A stretch of 38,020 bases of DNA from an uncultured Oscillospiraceae bacterium (GTDB taxonomy: Bacteria > Bacillota > Clostridia > Oscillospirales > Acutalibacteraceae): contig URYP01000010.1 in NCBI GenBank assembly GCA_900552115.1, forward strand, positions 1 to 38,020, given 5' to 3'. The notes beneath the pieces were generated by a model, which was not told where the DNA came from, made no database searches, and saw only the letters and a program-made list of their open reading frames with translations. How positions within the stretch are numbered: position 1 is the first letter of the stretch; each line of letters opens with the position of its first letter. Below, one piece after another: positions 7,964-16,324 of this stretch. Made by a program: the position numbers and the translations under genes.

Positions 7964-9316
7964 TTATAACGGTCGAATAATATACTGTACTTTTTCCCTG
8001 TCGAGTGCATAGGTTTCGGAATCGTATTCCACCTGATACCGCACCCGGTTGCCCTCATCGTCCACGATCTCCAGCTGCTCTCCCGGTGCATCGGCCAGCT
8101 CTTCCGCCGTCCCGACACGCACCGTCAGAAATGCGTCCCCCGCCTTGCCGCCCCGGTAGGGATGCAGCTTCAGCTGATGCAGGGAGCTGTCATAGGTGGC
8201 AGTGACCGTACCGTTCCAGGCGTTGTCCTGCTCATTGAGCCAATTGTCGGGAATCAGAAGGTAATAGCTGTCCGTCATATTCACCACGCTGGCGAACAAA
8301 CGCTGTTCTTTCTGCGTATCGTAGTTCCAGTACATCCACTGAGTCAGCCACATCGAATCCGCCACCGGCGCGGTTTCATAGCCCGGCAGCCGGGTACAGT
8401 AAGGCCATTCGACCTGGCCGTCCCGGTCCCCGGTGCCGTCCACGTCCATGGAAGGAATCGGCGTTTGGCGGGCGGTCATGCTGGTAATGTTATCCTCGCT
8501 TTTATAAAAGGGCGTATGCAGCTGTGTGCCGTCCCAGTAAATCAGTTCCGTAATAGTGGTGTCGGCATCCTTGGTACAGTCGATATATAGGCCGTAGAGA
8601 TCCTCGCTCAGCCGGCCGACATGATGGGGGCCAAAGGTACGGATATACCCATCGACACGGGCCTGTCCCCTTTCCACCAGCCCTGCCGGTTGCAGGGTTT
8701 TGAGCCGGACGGTGGAGATATTCTGTGTGCTGTCCGTTTGGAACAGCAGCAGGTCATCCCGGCCGTTGATGACAAAATCCTCGACTACCAGGTGGGTGTA
8801 ATACTGGTCGTCGCTGCGCACCGTTATTTTTTGGCCGGCCAGCGAATAGACGGCCAGCCGCCGGTCGCGGCTGTTATAGACGCTCCAGCCGGCCAGCAGC
8901 TCCTGCGTGCCGTCCCCGTCGAGGTCGCCGAACGTGACGCCGCTGATATCGGTGCTGAAGCCTTCGATATCGCTGACCGACTGCCACTCGTCGTCCACCT
9001 TGTCAAGAAGATTGATGTGGGTGCGCTCGCCTTCGCCGGAGAATTGGTAAAAAGCGATGGCTTCTTCCCCGCCGTCCTCGTCGATATCTTCCATGACAAA
9101 AGCGGAGAGGTACTCCCCGTCCTGGGGATATTTGAGAATATACTCCCGGGAGCTGCCGCTGCTGCGGATATACGCGTCCAGCGCCTGCTGGATTTCCTGC
9201 TGATCACCCGTGGGACGGGGTGCCCGCAGCTGCGATTCCACGTCGCCGATGCCGCTGCATCCCGACAGGAAACAGGCGACCAACGCCGCCGCGGCTATGG
9301 CTGCCTTACGCGGCAT
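7964..9316 (-). CDS. Lipoprotein with FG-GAP/VCBS-like repeats
   Basis: Predicted secreted lipoprotein of 450 residues. It has a signal peptide with lipobox LSGC (lipidated C20) and Asp/Gly-rich calcium-binding-like repeats: MEDIDEDGGEEAI, FGDLDGDGTQELL and VEDFVINGRDDLL, in the first 210 residues. These resemble FG-GAP/VCBS beta-propeller blades. The ATG at 9316 has an AAAGGAG site; the longer frame to 9367 runs through the upstream hairpin and is rejected. It is the first gene of the operon with the OmpR regulator and HAMP kinase, so it may be an accessory sensor. That link is inferred from gene order only. Confidence 0.82.
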   Translation of the reverse strand: MPRKAAIAAAALVACFLSGCSGIGDVESQLRAPRPTGDQQEIQQALDAYIRSSGSSREYILKYPQDGEYLSAFVMEDIDEDGGEEAIAFYQFSGEGERTHINLLDKVDDEWQSVSDIEGFSTDISGVTFGDLDGDGTQELLAGWSVYNSRDRRLAVYSLAGQKITVRSDDQYYTHLVVEDFVINGRDDLLLFQTDSTQNISTVRLKTLQPAGLVERGQARVDGYIRTFGPHHVGRLSEDLYGLYIDCTKDADTTITELIYWDGTQLHTPFYKSEDNITSMTARQTPIPSMDVDGTGDRDGQVEWPYCTRLPGYETAPVADSMWLTQWMYWNYDTQKEQRLFASVVNMTDSYYLLIPDNWLNEQDNAWNGTVTATYDSSLHQLKLHPYRGGKAGDAFLTVRVGTAEELADAPGEQLEIVDDEGNRVRYQVEYDSETYALDREKVQYIIRPL

Positions 9317-9349
9317 GAAACCCTCTCCTTTCTTCTGGAATTCCACCAT

Positions 9350-9397
9350 AAAAAAAGCATGGCACACCGGTCTTATCCGACTGTCAGCGTGCCATGT
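9350..9397 (-). terminator. Hairpin between the HPr-like gene and the lipoprotein operon
   Basis: CATGGCAC (9358-9365) pairs with GTGCCATG (9389-9396) around a 23-base loop that can form a small inner CGG/CCG stem. On the minus strand a seven-T run follows directly. It should terminate the HPr-like transcript, possibly incompletely, because I see no strong separate promoter before the lipoprotein gene. Confidence 0.6.
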
Positions 9398-9439
9398 CCT
9401 TCATCCTGATTGCGTGGCGGCCGCCTGCCGTATCCGGCG

Positions 9440-9667
9440 CTATACGATAAACGCCGCAATTTTCCCGGCCAGCCCCTCCTCGTCCGTACACTCTGCCCGC
9501 AGGGTCATCGGTTGGGACAGGTCCAAACTGAAAATCCCCATAATCGATTTGGCGTTGATGACATACGGATCGCACACCAGTTCAATCCGTCCGTCGATCT
9601 CGTTGCAGATATGTACAAATTCATTGGCCCTTTTTACGTTTTCCAGCAAAACAGTTGCTTCATACAT
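9440..9667 (-). CDS. HPr-like protein lacking the phosphocarrier histidine
   Basis: Small protein of 75 residues with an HPr fold signature. The segment INAKSIMGIFSLDL matches the HPr region around regulatory Ser46, and the length fits. The active-site region that in HPr reads GIHARPA is replaced by ENVKRANEF, with no histidine at position 15, so it cannot carry phosphate in the PTS. Similar degenerate HPr-like proteins occur in Clostridia; their role is unknown, with a regulatory or Crh-like function possible. I prefer ATG 9667 over the GTG at 9676. It has its own consensus promoter at 9697-9725 and a terminator-like hairpin downstream. Confidence 0.75.
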   Translation of the reverse strand: MYEATVLLENVKRANEFVHICNEIDGRIELVCDPYVINAKSIMGIFSLDLSQPMTLRAECTDEEGLAGKIAAFIV

Positions 9668-9696
9668 AGCGGTCACCCCATCTTTAAGTGATTCCT

Positions 9697-9725
9697 ATTA
9701 TATACAGATTCCATTTTAAAAGCAA
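9697..9725 (-). promoter_or_regulatory. sigma-A promoter of the HPr-like gene
   Basis: Minus-strand -35 TTGCTT (9720-9725) and -10 TATAAT (9697-9702) with a 17-base spacer, about 30 bases upstream of the start codon. Confidence 0.8.
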
Positions 9726-9748
9726 GTCCCTGCGGCCAGAAATCGCAA

Positions 9749-9777
9749 TTGCACTTTCAGGCGTCATCAGGTATAAT
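9749..9777 (+). promoter_or_regulatory. sigma-A promoter of mtaB
   Basis: Plus-strand -35 TTGCAC (9749-9754) and -10 TATAAT (9772-9777) with a 17-base spacer, about 60 bases upstream of the mtaB ATG. It stands back to back with the HPr-like gene promoter. Confidence 0.75.
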
Positions 9778-9838
9778 ACAAGCACTATTCCATGCCATAA
9801 GGTCGCCTGTGCGGCGCGGCATTTCAAGAGGTTTTATC

Positions 9839-11143
9839 ATGAACATACGCTTTCACACCCTTGGCTGCAAGGTAAATCAATACGAAACACAGGCCATGAT
9901 GGCCATGATGGCCGGGGACGGGGACGACGTGGGCGAGTTTGTACCCGGGGACGACGGGGCCTGCTGCGCCGATGTGCTGGTCATCAATTCCTGTACCGTC
10001 ACCGCCGAAAGCGACCGTAAGCTGCGGCAGCTGCTGCGGCGCTGCCGGCGGGACAACCCCCAGGCGCTGTTGGTTTTGACCGGCTGCATGCCCCAGGCCT
10101 TTCCCGAGAAAGCCGCCCTGTTGACCGAAGCGGACATTGTCATGGGCAACGCCGACCGCCGCGCACTGGCCGACCGGATACGGCTCCACGCCGAGGGGCG
10201 CCGCTGCGTGGACATAGCGCCTCACCACACGGATTATGAATCGCTGCAGATTGGGGAGTTCCAAGGCCGTACACGCGCCTTTGTCAAAATAGAGGACGGC
10301 TGCAACCGGTTTTGTTCCTATTGTATCATTCCCTACGCACGGGGTCGCGTCCGCTCCCGGCCTCTTGCGGAGCTCCGCCGTGAACTGGCCGCGCTGGCGG
10401 AAAACGGATACCGTGAGGCGGTGCTCGTTGGGATCAATCTGACTTCCTACGGGCAGGATTGCGGGCTGACCATCGCCGACGCGGTGGAAACCGCAGCCGC
10501 GGTTCCCGGGATCGAGCGGATACGCCTGGGATCATTGGAACCGGATCACATGACCCCGGCGCTGGTTGAACGGCTGGCGGCGCAACCCAAGCTCTGCCCC
10601 CAGTTTCATTTGTCCCTTCAGAGCGGGTGTGACGCCACCCTAAAGCGGATGAACCGCCATTATACTGCCGCCGAATACGCACAGGTTTGTACGCGCCTGC
10701 GGGAGGCCTTCCCCGGCTGTTCGCTTACCACCGACATTATGGTGGGCTTCCCCGGTGAGGACGATACGGAATTTGAAGAATCGCTTGCATTTGCCCGCTC
10801 CATCGGCTTTTTGCAGGCTCACGTCTTTGCTTATTCCCGACGGCCTGGCACGCCGGCTGCCAAGGCGCCGGATCAGGTGACCCAAGCAGAAAAAAACGCC
10901 CGCAGCCGCCGGATGGCGGCCGTCTGCGGCGAGGAACGGGACCGGCAGCTGAACGCCCTGCTGGGCCAGCAGGCAGAAATCCTTCTGGAAACCCGTACAG
11001 AGGACGGCCTGTTCGAGGGCTACACGCCCACCTACGTACCGGTTTATTGTGAAACCGCCGCGTCTCCCGGAGACCTGGTCGTTTGCCGGATCACCGGCCG
11101 GCGGGGTGACGCCTGCGTCGGAAAAGACGTGCGTTTCCCATAA
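9839..11143 (+). CDS. mtaB: tRNA (t6A37) methylthiotransferase MtaB
   Basis: Radical-SAM methylthiotransferase that converts t6A37 to ms2t6A in ANN-decoding tRNAs. The N-terminal cluster cysteines are C10 (HTLGCKVNQYET, the MtaB signature), C52 and C83. The radical-SAM triad is C155, C159 and C162 (CNRFCSYCIIPYARG). A C-terminal TRAM domain is expected from about residue 375 on. The frame opens at 9749, but ATG 9839 has AAGAGG upstream and starts exactly at the family N-terminus, giving 434 residues. About residues 24-43 hold an acidic, glycine-rich insert (GDGDDVGEFVPGDDG), a minor oddity. The esterase follows 23 bases later and may be co-transcribed. Confidence 0.93.
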   Translation: MNIRFHTLGCKVNQYETQAMMAMMAGDGDDVGEFVPGDDGACCADVLVINSCTVTAESDRKLRQLLRRCRRDNPQALLVLTGCMPQAFPEKAALLTEADIVMGNADRRALADRIRLHAEGRRCVDIAPHHTDYESLQIGEFQGRTRAFVKIEDGCNRFCSYCIIPYARGRVRSRPLAELRRELAALAENGYREAVLVGINLTSYGQDCGLTIADAVETAAAVPGIERIRLGSLEPDHMTPALVERLAAQPKLCPQFHLSLQSGCDATLKRMNRHYTAAEYAQVCTRLREAFPGCSLTTDIMVGFPGEDDTEFEESLAFARSIGFLQAHVFAYSRRPGTPAAKAPDQVTQAEKNARSRRMAAVCGEERDRQLNALLGQQAEILLETRTEDGLFEGYTPTYVPVYCETAASPGDLVVCRITGRRGDACVGKDVRFP

Positions 11144-11166
11144 TGGCATTATAGGAGGTTTTTATC

Positions 11167-11985
11167 ATGCTGCACTTCACGCGGGAGCTGGATCTCCCCT
11201 ATGCGGTGGCCGGAGTGGATCAGCCTGCCCGGCCCGCCTGCTTGTTTACTTATCTGCTGGACGATATCCCCGCCCTGCCCTTTCATGAGCGGCCGGCGGT
11301 GATCATCTGCCCCGGCGGCGGCTACAGCGGCACCTGCGACCGGGAGGCCGAACCGGTTGCGGTTCGTTTTGCCGCGCTGGGCTTCCACAGCTTCGTCCTG
11401 CGCTACAGCTGTATACCCCATCGCTATCCCACGGCTCTGCTGGAACTGGCCGCAGCCGTGGCTGAGGTGCGCGCTCATGCGGACGAGTGGCATGTGGATC
11501 CCAAACGGATCTTTGTGCTGGGATTCTCCGCCGGCGGCCATCTGGCCGCTTCACTGGGCGTCGGCTGGAATCAGGAGCCGGTATCCCGTCTGCCATGGGG
11601 CGCGCAGCAGATGCGTCCCGATGGGATGATCCTGTGCTATCCGGTTATTACCTCCGGCCGCTTTGCCAACCGCGGCTCGTTCGATAATTTACTGGGAGCG
11701 GAAGCCACCCCTGCCATGCTGGAGTCCGTATCACTGGAAAAACGGGTATCCGCCGACACGGTTCCCGCATTTATCTGGCACACCTGTGACGATGGCTGCG
11801 TACCGGTGGAAAACGCGCTGATGATGGCGGCCGCCCTGCAGGAATATAAAATCCCACTGGAACTGCATATCTATCCCCACGGTGAACATGGCCTATCCCT
11901 GGCTAACGATCAGGCAGGCCGGGATGTCCCCGCCTGCCAGGAATGGCCGGAGCGGGCGGCGGATTGGGCCAGGGCGCTTACCTGA
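11167..11985 (+). CDS. Alpha/beta hydrolase (acetyl-esterase/lipase, BD-FAE-like)
   Basis: Cytoplasmic alpha/beta-hydrolase of 272 residues, with no signal peptide. The oxyanion-hole motif CPGGGYSG is at about 49-56, the nucleophile is S121 in GFSAGGH, the acid is probably D209 in HTCDDGCVPVEN, and the histidine is H241 in GEHGLSLA. This arrangement matches the acetyl-xylan-esterase-like/BD-FAE family found in gut Clostridia, whose members remove acetyl or other short acyl groups. The substrate here cannot be read. An AGGAGG site lies just before the ATG. It follows mtaB closely. Confidence 0.85.
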   Translation: MLHFTRELDLPYAVAGVDQPARPACLFTYLLDDIPALPFHERPAVIICPGGGYSGTCDREAEPVAVRFAALGFHSFVLRYSCIPHRYPTALLELAAAVAEVRAHADEWHVDPKRIFVLGFSAGGHLAASLGVGWNQEPVSRLPWGAQQMRPDGMILCYPVITSGRFANRGSFDNLLGAEATPAMLESVSLEKRVSADTVPAFIWHTCDDGCVPVENALMMAAALQEYKIPLELHIYPHGEHGLSLANDQAGRDVPACQEWPERAADWARALT

Positions 11986-12007
11986 CACCGCCCACAGATT
12001 ATTTTAT

Positions 12008-12205
12008 TTATTCCAATCCTATATCCCTTAAAATACGGTTCACTTCTTCCCGCAGGGTTTCCTCCCCTGCCCCGGAGCGGACAACCTGCCGAATCTTTTG
12101 CACGGCCTGATAGCAGGATAATTCGGCCCGCCGGTCTGCGCCGATGCCCTCCCAAATCGACTCCCACTCACTTAATCCGCGCTCCCTGCCCGCCGTTTTT
12201 TTCAT
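12008..12205 (-). CDS. Small hypothetical protein divergent from an XRE regulator
   Basis: A 65-residue protein starting at ATG 12205 with GGAGG 8 bases upstream; the longer frame to 12286 is rejected because it runs into the intergenic operator. The sequence is charged and probably helical (SEWESIWEGIG; LREEVNRILRDIGLE), with one cysteine and no membrane segment. I do not recognise a family. It faces the XRE gene across 112 bases containing an inverted repeat, so the two may share control. Function is unknown. Confidence 0.55.
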   Translation of the reverse strand: MKKTAGRERGLSEWESIWEGIGADRRAELSCYQAVQKIRQVVRSGAGEETLREEVNRILRDIGLE

Positions 12206-12270
12206 CCGTTTCGCCTCCGTATATGGTCTGTGTGAATAGTTTATATTTCTACAGGCTATTATATACCGGG

Positions 12271-12287
12271 ATTGTAAATTATACAAT
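12271..12287. promoter_or_regulatory. Inverted-repeat operator in the XRE intergenic region
   Basis: Perfect inverted repeat ATTGTA-N5-TACAAT lies in the AT-rich 112-base gap between the divergent small gene and the XRE regulator. Dyads of this kind (TTGTA/TACAA) are typical targets of XRE-family repressors, so autoregulation is a reasonable inference. No clean -35/-10 pair could be fixed for either gene. Confidence 0.5.
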
Positions 12288-12317
12288 ACCTTTATATAGA
12301 AGTCGGAGGGGATACAG

Positions 12318-12677
12318 GTGATCGATTACGCCGCATTAGGGACACGTATACGGCAGGCGCGGGCAGAGCGAGGATTTACACAGGAGCGGCTGGCAGAGAT
12401 GGTCAATATCTCGCTGTCCCATATGAGCAATATTGAAACCGGCCGCACCAAGGTGTCGCTGACTATCCTGGTGGATCTGGCAAACACCTTGAACGTTACG
12501 GTGGGCTATTTGCTGGAAAGTGCTTTTGGGGGCCGCCAGCCGGTGGTCCTCCATGAAATTGATCATGTACTGGCCGACTGTTCCGAGGAAGAACTGGCTT
12601 TTTTGCTGGATGCCGTTAAAAGCTTGAAGTCCAGCCATCGCCGGCATTTCCCCCCCTCCCACGCAGACAAACGATAA
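12318..12677 (+). CDS. XRE-family helix-turn-helix regulator
   Basis: Transcriptional regulator of 119 residues. The HTH_3 domain spans about residues 7-62: LGTRIRQARAERGFTQERLAEMVNISLSHMSNIETGRTKVSLTILVDLANTLNV, with helix-turn-helix at about 21-42. The C-terminal 55 residues are a helical tail with no ligand-binding domain. Translation starts at a GTG (12318) behind a GGAGGGG site. The PPOx-fold protein follows 14 bases after its stop and is probably in the same transcript, hence a possible target along with the divergent gene. Confidence 0.88.
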   Translation: MIDYAALGTRIRQARAERGFTQERLAEMVNISLSHMSNIETGRTKVSLTILVDLANTLNVTVGYLLESAFGGRQPVVLHEIDHVLADCSEEELAFLLDAVKSLKSSHRRHFPPSHADKR

Positions 12678-12691
12678 GGAGTTACACCAAC

Positions 12692-13132
12692 ATGCCCTAT
12701 TCCAAAATGAATCATCAAGAGGCCCGCGTTATTCTCCAGGACGGCCTGTATGGCGTGCTGGCCACAGCAGGAGTCGACGGCCGTCCCTACGGCGTGCCCC
12801 TCGCTTATGTTGTTGAAGGCAACTGCCTGTATTTTCACGGCTCACCCTATGGCCAGAAAATAAAAAACCTGCGCGAAAATCCCCATGTATCCTTTACGGT
12901 GGTCGCCGAAGCGACCGTTGAACCGGAGCATTACACGCTGGCCTATCGCAGCATCATCGCGTTTGGTGAAGTCGTTCCCGTTCACGATTTGGCCGCCAAG
13001 CGCGCGGCTATAAGGTCTTTATGTGAAAAATACGGAGCGGCCTTTGATGCCGATAAACTGAATCCCCGTCTAAAAACTACTGCCGTTTATTGTATGAACA
13101 TCGAATATCTGGCCGGAAAAGCCAACGGGTGA
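12692..13132 (+). CDS. Pyridoxamine 5'-phosphate oxidase-fold flavoprotein (NimA-like)
   Basis: FMN-binding split-barrel protein of 146 residues, similar to the pyridoxamine 5'-phosphate oxidase-related/NimA group found widely in Clostridia. Typical features are the N-terminal helix with ARVILQDGLYGVLAT, the strand GRPYGVPLAYVVEGNCLYFHG, and SPYGQKIKNLRENPHVSFTVV, which carries the flavin-phosphate-binding Lys/Arg. The C-terminal region ends IEYLAGKANG. Members reduce nitro compounds or have unknown substrates; nothing here decides which. It is probably co-transcribed with the XRE regulator. Confidence 0.85.
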   Translation: MPYSKMNHQEARVILQDGLYGVLATAGVDGRPYGVPLAYVVEGNCLYFHGSPYGQKIKNLRENPHVSFTVVAEATVEPEHYTLAYRSIIAFGEVVPVHDLAAKRAAIRSLCEKYGAAFDADKLNPRLKTTAVYCMNIEYLAGKANG

Positions 13133-13156
13133 CACGAAAGACGCCAAAAGCTTAAA

Positions 13157-13195
13157 GCCGGGGCATAAACCTCGTCCACCCGGCATATCCTTTTT
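13157..13195 (+). terminator. Possible terminator after the PPOx-fold gene
   Basis: GCCGGG (13157-13162) pairs with CCCGGC (13179-13184) and is followed by a T-rich tract ending in TTTTT at 13191-13195. The 16-base loop and the gap before the T-run make it moderate only. Confidence 0.4.
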
Positions 13196-13216
13196 CAGAA
13201 AGGATGTGACCGGGGC

Positions 13217-14053
13217 ATGCTGGTAGCCTTACAGATACAAGAACGCCACCCCAGGGGATGGCGTCAAAAAATATGGGAACGCTTCCGCCGCGCCGGCGAG
13301 GTTCGTTCCCATTTTGTTTCGGTGCCGGGCGGACGGTATATACAAATCGTGGCTGAGTGCGACCGGCACGGCCGGGTAGACTGGCGGGAAATCCGCCGTG
13401 TCGCTGGCAGCGAAGCCTCACGCATGCTGCTTCCGGAGGGCATTTGCCCGCCGGAAAACAGCGGCGTTTCCTCATTTTCCGGCAGGGCGCTGCGGCAGGA
13501 GCTGATGCGCCAGACCGCGCTGCAGCTTTTGCGCACGGTTCCCACGCTTCCCCGCCAGACGGTCGTCGTCTATGACCCGCAGGGTCGGCATCCCTCCCTG
13601 GCGGACGACCTTATATCGCTGGCGGCGGACATACGGATTGTCACTGCGCGGCCAGCCGCCTATGAGGACGCGCGGGACCGGGCTATGGCGCAGCATGGTG
13701 CCTGCCTCCCCGTCACGGACGACACCGCCTGTATAGGCGGCGCGGCCCTGGTGCTGGCGCCCGACGGCATCGGCCCGGACGTGCCGTCTCCCAGGGGATG
13801 GATTCTGTCCGGTGCGGACGGAATTCGACCGCATACCATTACCGGCTATATTCCCGCCGCCTGCGAAGCGTATATGGATACACTTCCCCCCGGATGCGAC
13901 ATCTGGGACTATCTGGCCGGGCTTTACGAACTCAGCGCCATCCGGTCGATCGGCGCGCGTCCACCACTGGCCCTCTGCGCTGGCGCCCAGCATCTGTCGC
14001 TCGGTGACATTGGCTGGCGGCTGGCAGGGCTTGACATCAGCATTTCCGTTTAG
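13217..14053 (+). CDS. Conserved-looking hypothetical protein upstream of greA
   Basis: A 278-residue protein I do not recognise. ATG 13217 follows an AGAAAGGATG-type site. There is no signal peptide or membrane segment. The middle (about residues 110-200) alternates hydrophobic strands and helices (TVVVYDPQGRHPSLADDLISLAADIRIVTARP; ALVLAPDG), suggestive of a Rossmann-like alpha/beta fold. The C-terminus (about 230-278) is rich in Ala/Gly/Leu. Coding is supported by strong third-position GC, as in the neighbouring genes. The greA promoter lies inside its last 25 bases. No function is proposed. Confidence 0.65.
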   Translation: MLVALQIQERHPRGWRQKIWERFRRAGEVRSHFVSVPGGRYIQIVAECDRHGRVDWREIRRVAGSEASRMLLPEGICPPENSGVSSFSGRALRQELMRQTALQLLRTVPTLPRQTVVVYDPQGRHPSLADDLISLAADIRIVTARPAAYEDARDRAMAQHGACLPVTDDTACIGGAALVLAPDGIGPDVPSPRGWILSGADGIRPHTITGYIPAACEAYMDTLPPGCDIWDYLAGLYELSAIRSIGARPPLALCAGAQHLSLGDIGWRLAGLDISISV

Positions 14054-14059
14054 TATAAT
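14031..14059 (+). promoter_or_regulatory. Perfect-consensus sigma-A promoter of greA
   Basis: -35 TTGACA (14031-14036) and -10 TATAAT (14054-14059), both exact, with a 17-base spacer. It overlaps the 3' end of the preceding gene and leaves a 5' leader of about 62 bases before the greA ATG. Confidence 0.9.
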
Positions 14060-14127
14060 GACACGATAGGGTCTCTGTTGAAGGGACGGCTAAACAAATT
14101 TGTACCGAAAGGCACGGGACGGATACG

Positions 14128-14601
14128 ATGAACAAACAAACCATCATCACCGACGAAGGTCTTAAAAAGCTGGAGCAGGAGCTCGAGGAATTAAAAACCA
14201 TCAAGCGCAAGGAAATTGCGGAGAAAATTAAAGTCGCGCTGTCCTTCGGCGACCTGTCAGAAAACAGCGAATATGACGAAGCCAAAAACGAGCAGGCCAT
14301 TATCGAAGGCCGAATCGCGGAAATTGAGGCGCAGCTCAAAAACGTCCACATACTGGACGAAAACGAATTGAATGACGGCGCTGTCCATGTCGGCTCCAAA
14401 GTCGATGTGCGCAACATGGCCACCAAAGCGGTAATTACCTACCGGATTGTCGGTTCCACCGAATCCGATCCCCTGAACGGGCGTATTTCGGACGAATCCC
14501 CGGTGGGCAAGGCGCTGCTGGGTCACGGGGTGGGCGATAAAATCGAGGTCGAAATCCCCGCTGGGATCACTGCCTACGAAATCACCGCTATCTCCAAGTA
14601 A
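14128..14601 (+). CDS. greA: Transcription elongation factor GreA
   Basis: Stimulates transcript cleavage by backtracked RNA polymerase. The 157 residues show the N-terminal coiled coil with the tip acidic pair region GDLSENSEYDEAKNEQ (about residues 42-57), and the C-terminal FKBP-like domain with SPVGKALLGHGVGDKIEVEIPAG. Length is exactly typical. It is driven by a perfect-consensus promoter and followed by a strong terminator, with lysS downstream as in many Firmicutes. Two short fragments of a different greA lie at the window ends. Confidence 0.97.
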   Translation: MNKQTIITDEGLKKLEQELEELKTIKRKEIAEKIKVALSFGDLSENSEYDEAKNEQAIIEGRIAEIEAQLKNVHILDENELNDGAVHVGSKVDVRNMATKAVITYRIVGSTESDPLNGRISDESPVGKALLGHGVGDKIEVEIPAGITAYEITAISK

Positions 14602-14611
14602 GCTGTGTCAG

Positions 14612-14648
14612 CGGACGGGCAGGCCCTCTGGGCTCCCGTCCGTTTTCT
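14612..14648 (+). terminator. Rho-independent terminator of greA
   Basis: CGGACGGG (14612-14619) pairs with CCCGTCCG (14635-14642), and an inner GGCCC/GGGCT stem makes a long, bulged GC-rich hairpin followed by GTTTTCTT. It lies 10 bases after the greA stop. Confidence 0.85.
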
Positions 14649-14726
14649 TCTGTTATTGCATTCTGCGTGAAGGGGTGTCTTCACGCCCACCGGCCATGGG
14701 CCGGACAAGAGAAATGGAGGTTTACA

Positions 14727-16241
14727 ATGAGCGACGTACAACAGACACCGCAGACCGAAGAAGCGCTGTCCGAGCAGCAGCTCTCCGAACTGCTGCGCAT
14801 CCGCCGGGACAAGCTCTCCGCCCTGCAGGAAGCCGGCAAAGATCCCTTTGCCATTACCCACTATGCGGTCACCCATCACAGCGAGGATATCAAAACGGGG
14901 TTTGACGCGCTGGAAAACGCCGAAGTTTCGGTGGCCGGGCGGATGATGTCCAAACGGGTGATGGGCAAGGCGTCTTTTTGCCATATCCAGGACCTGTCCG
15001 GCACCATCCAATCGTATGTGGCACGGGATGGTATCGGCGAAGAGCCGTACGCCGCCTTCAAAAAATTCGACATTGGCGATATGGTGGGCATCCGGGGGAC
15101 GGTCTTTAAAACCAAGACCGGCGAAATCTCCATCCACGCGGCCGAGGTAACCCTGCTGGCAAAGAACCTGCAACCGCTGCCGGAGAAATTCCATGGCCTG
15201 ACCAATACGGATACCCGTTACCGACAGCGATATGTGGACCTCATCACCAATCCGGAGGTCAAGGACACCTTTATCAAGCGTTCCAAAATTATTAGCGCCA
15301 TCCGCCGGTTCCTGGACGAACGCGGCTTTATGGAAGTGGAAACGCCCATGCTGGTCGCCAATGCCGGGGGCGCGGCGGCGCGGCCTTTCGAAACCCACTT
15401 TAACGCACTGGATGAGGATTTTAAGCTGCGCATTTCGCTGGAGCTGTATCTCAAGCGGCTGATCGTCGGCGGCCTGGAACGGGTTTACGAGATTGGGCGC
15501 GTGTTCCGCAACGAGGGCCTGGATACCCGTCACAACCCGGAATTCACCCTGATGGAACTGTACCAAGCCTACACCGATTATCACGGTATGATGGACCTGA
15601 CGGAGAACATGTACCGCTTTGTAGCGCAGGAAGTGCTGGGCACCACCATCATCACCTATAACGGCGTGGAAATGGATTTGGGCCGTCCCTTCGCCCGCAT
15701 CACCATGGTCGACGCGGTCAAACAGTATGCGGGGGTGGATTTTAACGAAATCCATACGCTGGAGGAAGCCCGTGCCGCAGCCGACGCCCATCATGTGGAA
15801 TACGAGGAGCGGCACAAAAAAGGCGACATTCTCAATTTGTTTTTTGAAACGTTTGCCGAGGAACATCTTGTACAGCCCACCTTTGTGATGGATCACCCGG
15901 TGGAAATTTCGCCGCTGACCAAACGCAAGCCGGACGATCCGGAGTATGTGGAGCGGTTCGAGTTCTTTATGAACGGATGGGAAATGGCCAACGCCTATTC
16001 CGAGCTGAACGACCCCATCGACCAGCGGGCGCGATTCGCGGCACAGGAAGAACTGCTGGCGCAGGGCGATGAAGAAGCCAACCACACCGACGAGGACTTC
16101 CTCAACGCGCTGGAAATTGGCATGCCGCCCACAGGCGGCATCGGCTTTGGCATCGACCGGATGTGCATGCTGCTCACGGATTCCGCCGCCATCCGTGACG
16201 TCCTGCTGTTCCCGACGATGAAGCCGCTGAATAACGATTAA
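14727..16241 (+). CDS. lysS: Lysyl-tRNA synthetase, class II
   Basis: Charges tRNA-Lys. An N-terminal OB-fold anticodon-binding domain (about residues 66-150) precedes the class II core. Motif 1 is around FMEVETPML (201-209), motif 2 runs through ERVYEIGRVFRNEGLDTRHNPEFT (251-274), and motif 3 is GIGFGIDRMCMLLTDS near the C-terminus. ATG 14727 has GGAGG 8 bases upstream and gives 504 residues, normal for the family; the frame to 14667 is an unsupported extension. I see no terminator hairpin with a clear T-run right after the stop. The mobile element begins about 115 bases downstream. Confidence 0.97.
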   Translation: MSDVQQTPQTEEALSEQQLSELLRIRRDKLSALQEAGKDPFAITHYAVTHHSEDIKTGFDALENAEVSVAGRMMSKRVMGKASFCHIQDLSGTIQSYVARDGIGEEPYAAFKKFDIGDMVGIRGTVFKTKTGEISIHAAEVTLLAKNLQPLPEKFHGLTNTDTRYRQRYVDLITNPEVKDTFIKRSKIISAIRRFLDERGFMEVETPMLVANAGGAAARPFETHFNALDEDFKLRISLELYLKRLIVGGLERVYEIGRVFRNEGLDTRHNPEFTLMELYQAYTDYHGMMDLTENMYRFVAQEVLGTTIITYNGVEMDLGRPFARITMVDAVKQYAGVDFNEIHTLEEARAAADAHHVEYEERHKKGDILNLFFETFAEEHLVQPTFVMDHPVEISPLTKRKPDDPEYVERFEFFMNGWEMANAYSELNDPIDQRARFAAQEELLAQGDEEANHTDEDFLNALEIGMPPTGGIGFGIDRMCMLLTDSAAIRDVLLFPTMKPLNND

Positions 16242-16324
16242 CCGTTAAATGGAAATTTGTATCGGGAATACGTCCGGTTCAGCAAAGGATTATTAAAGCA
16301 CAGGCTTTTTCCTTATACTATAGT

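Noticed and set aside
7951..8118. N-terminal extension of the OmpR regulator
   Set aside because: It overlaps the lipoprotein gene in another frame; the ATG at 7950 with AAAGGAGG gives a standard receiver N-terminus.
14649..14726. T-box or other leader RNA before lysS
   Set aside because: The leader is only about 80 bases and no T-box specifier stem or antiterminator sequence is visible.
14574..16085. 503-codon minus-strand open frame opposite lysS
   Set aside because: Antisense shadow of lysS with no motif, no ribosome-binding site and no initiation context.
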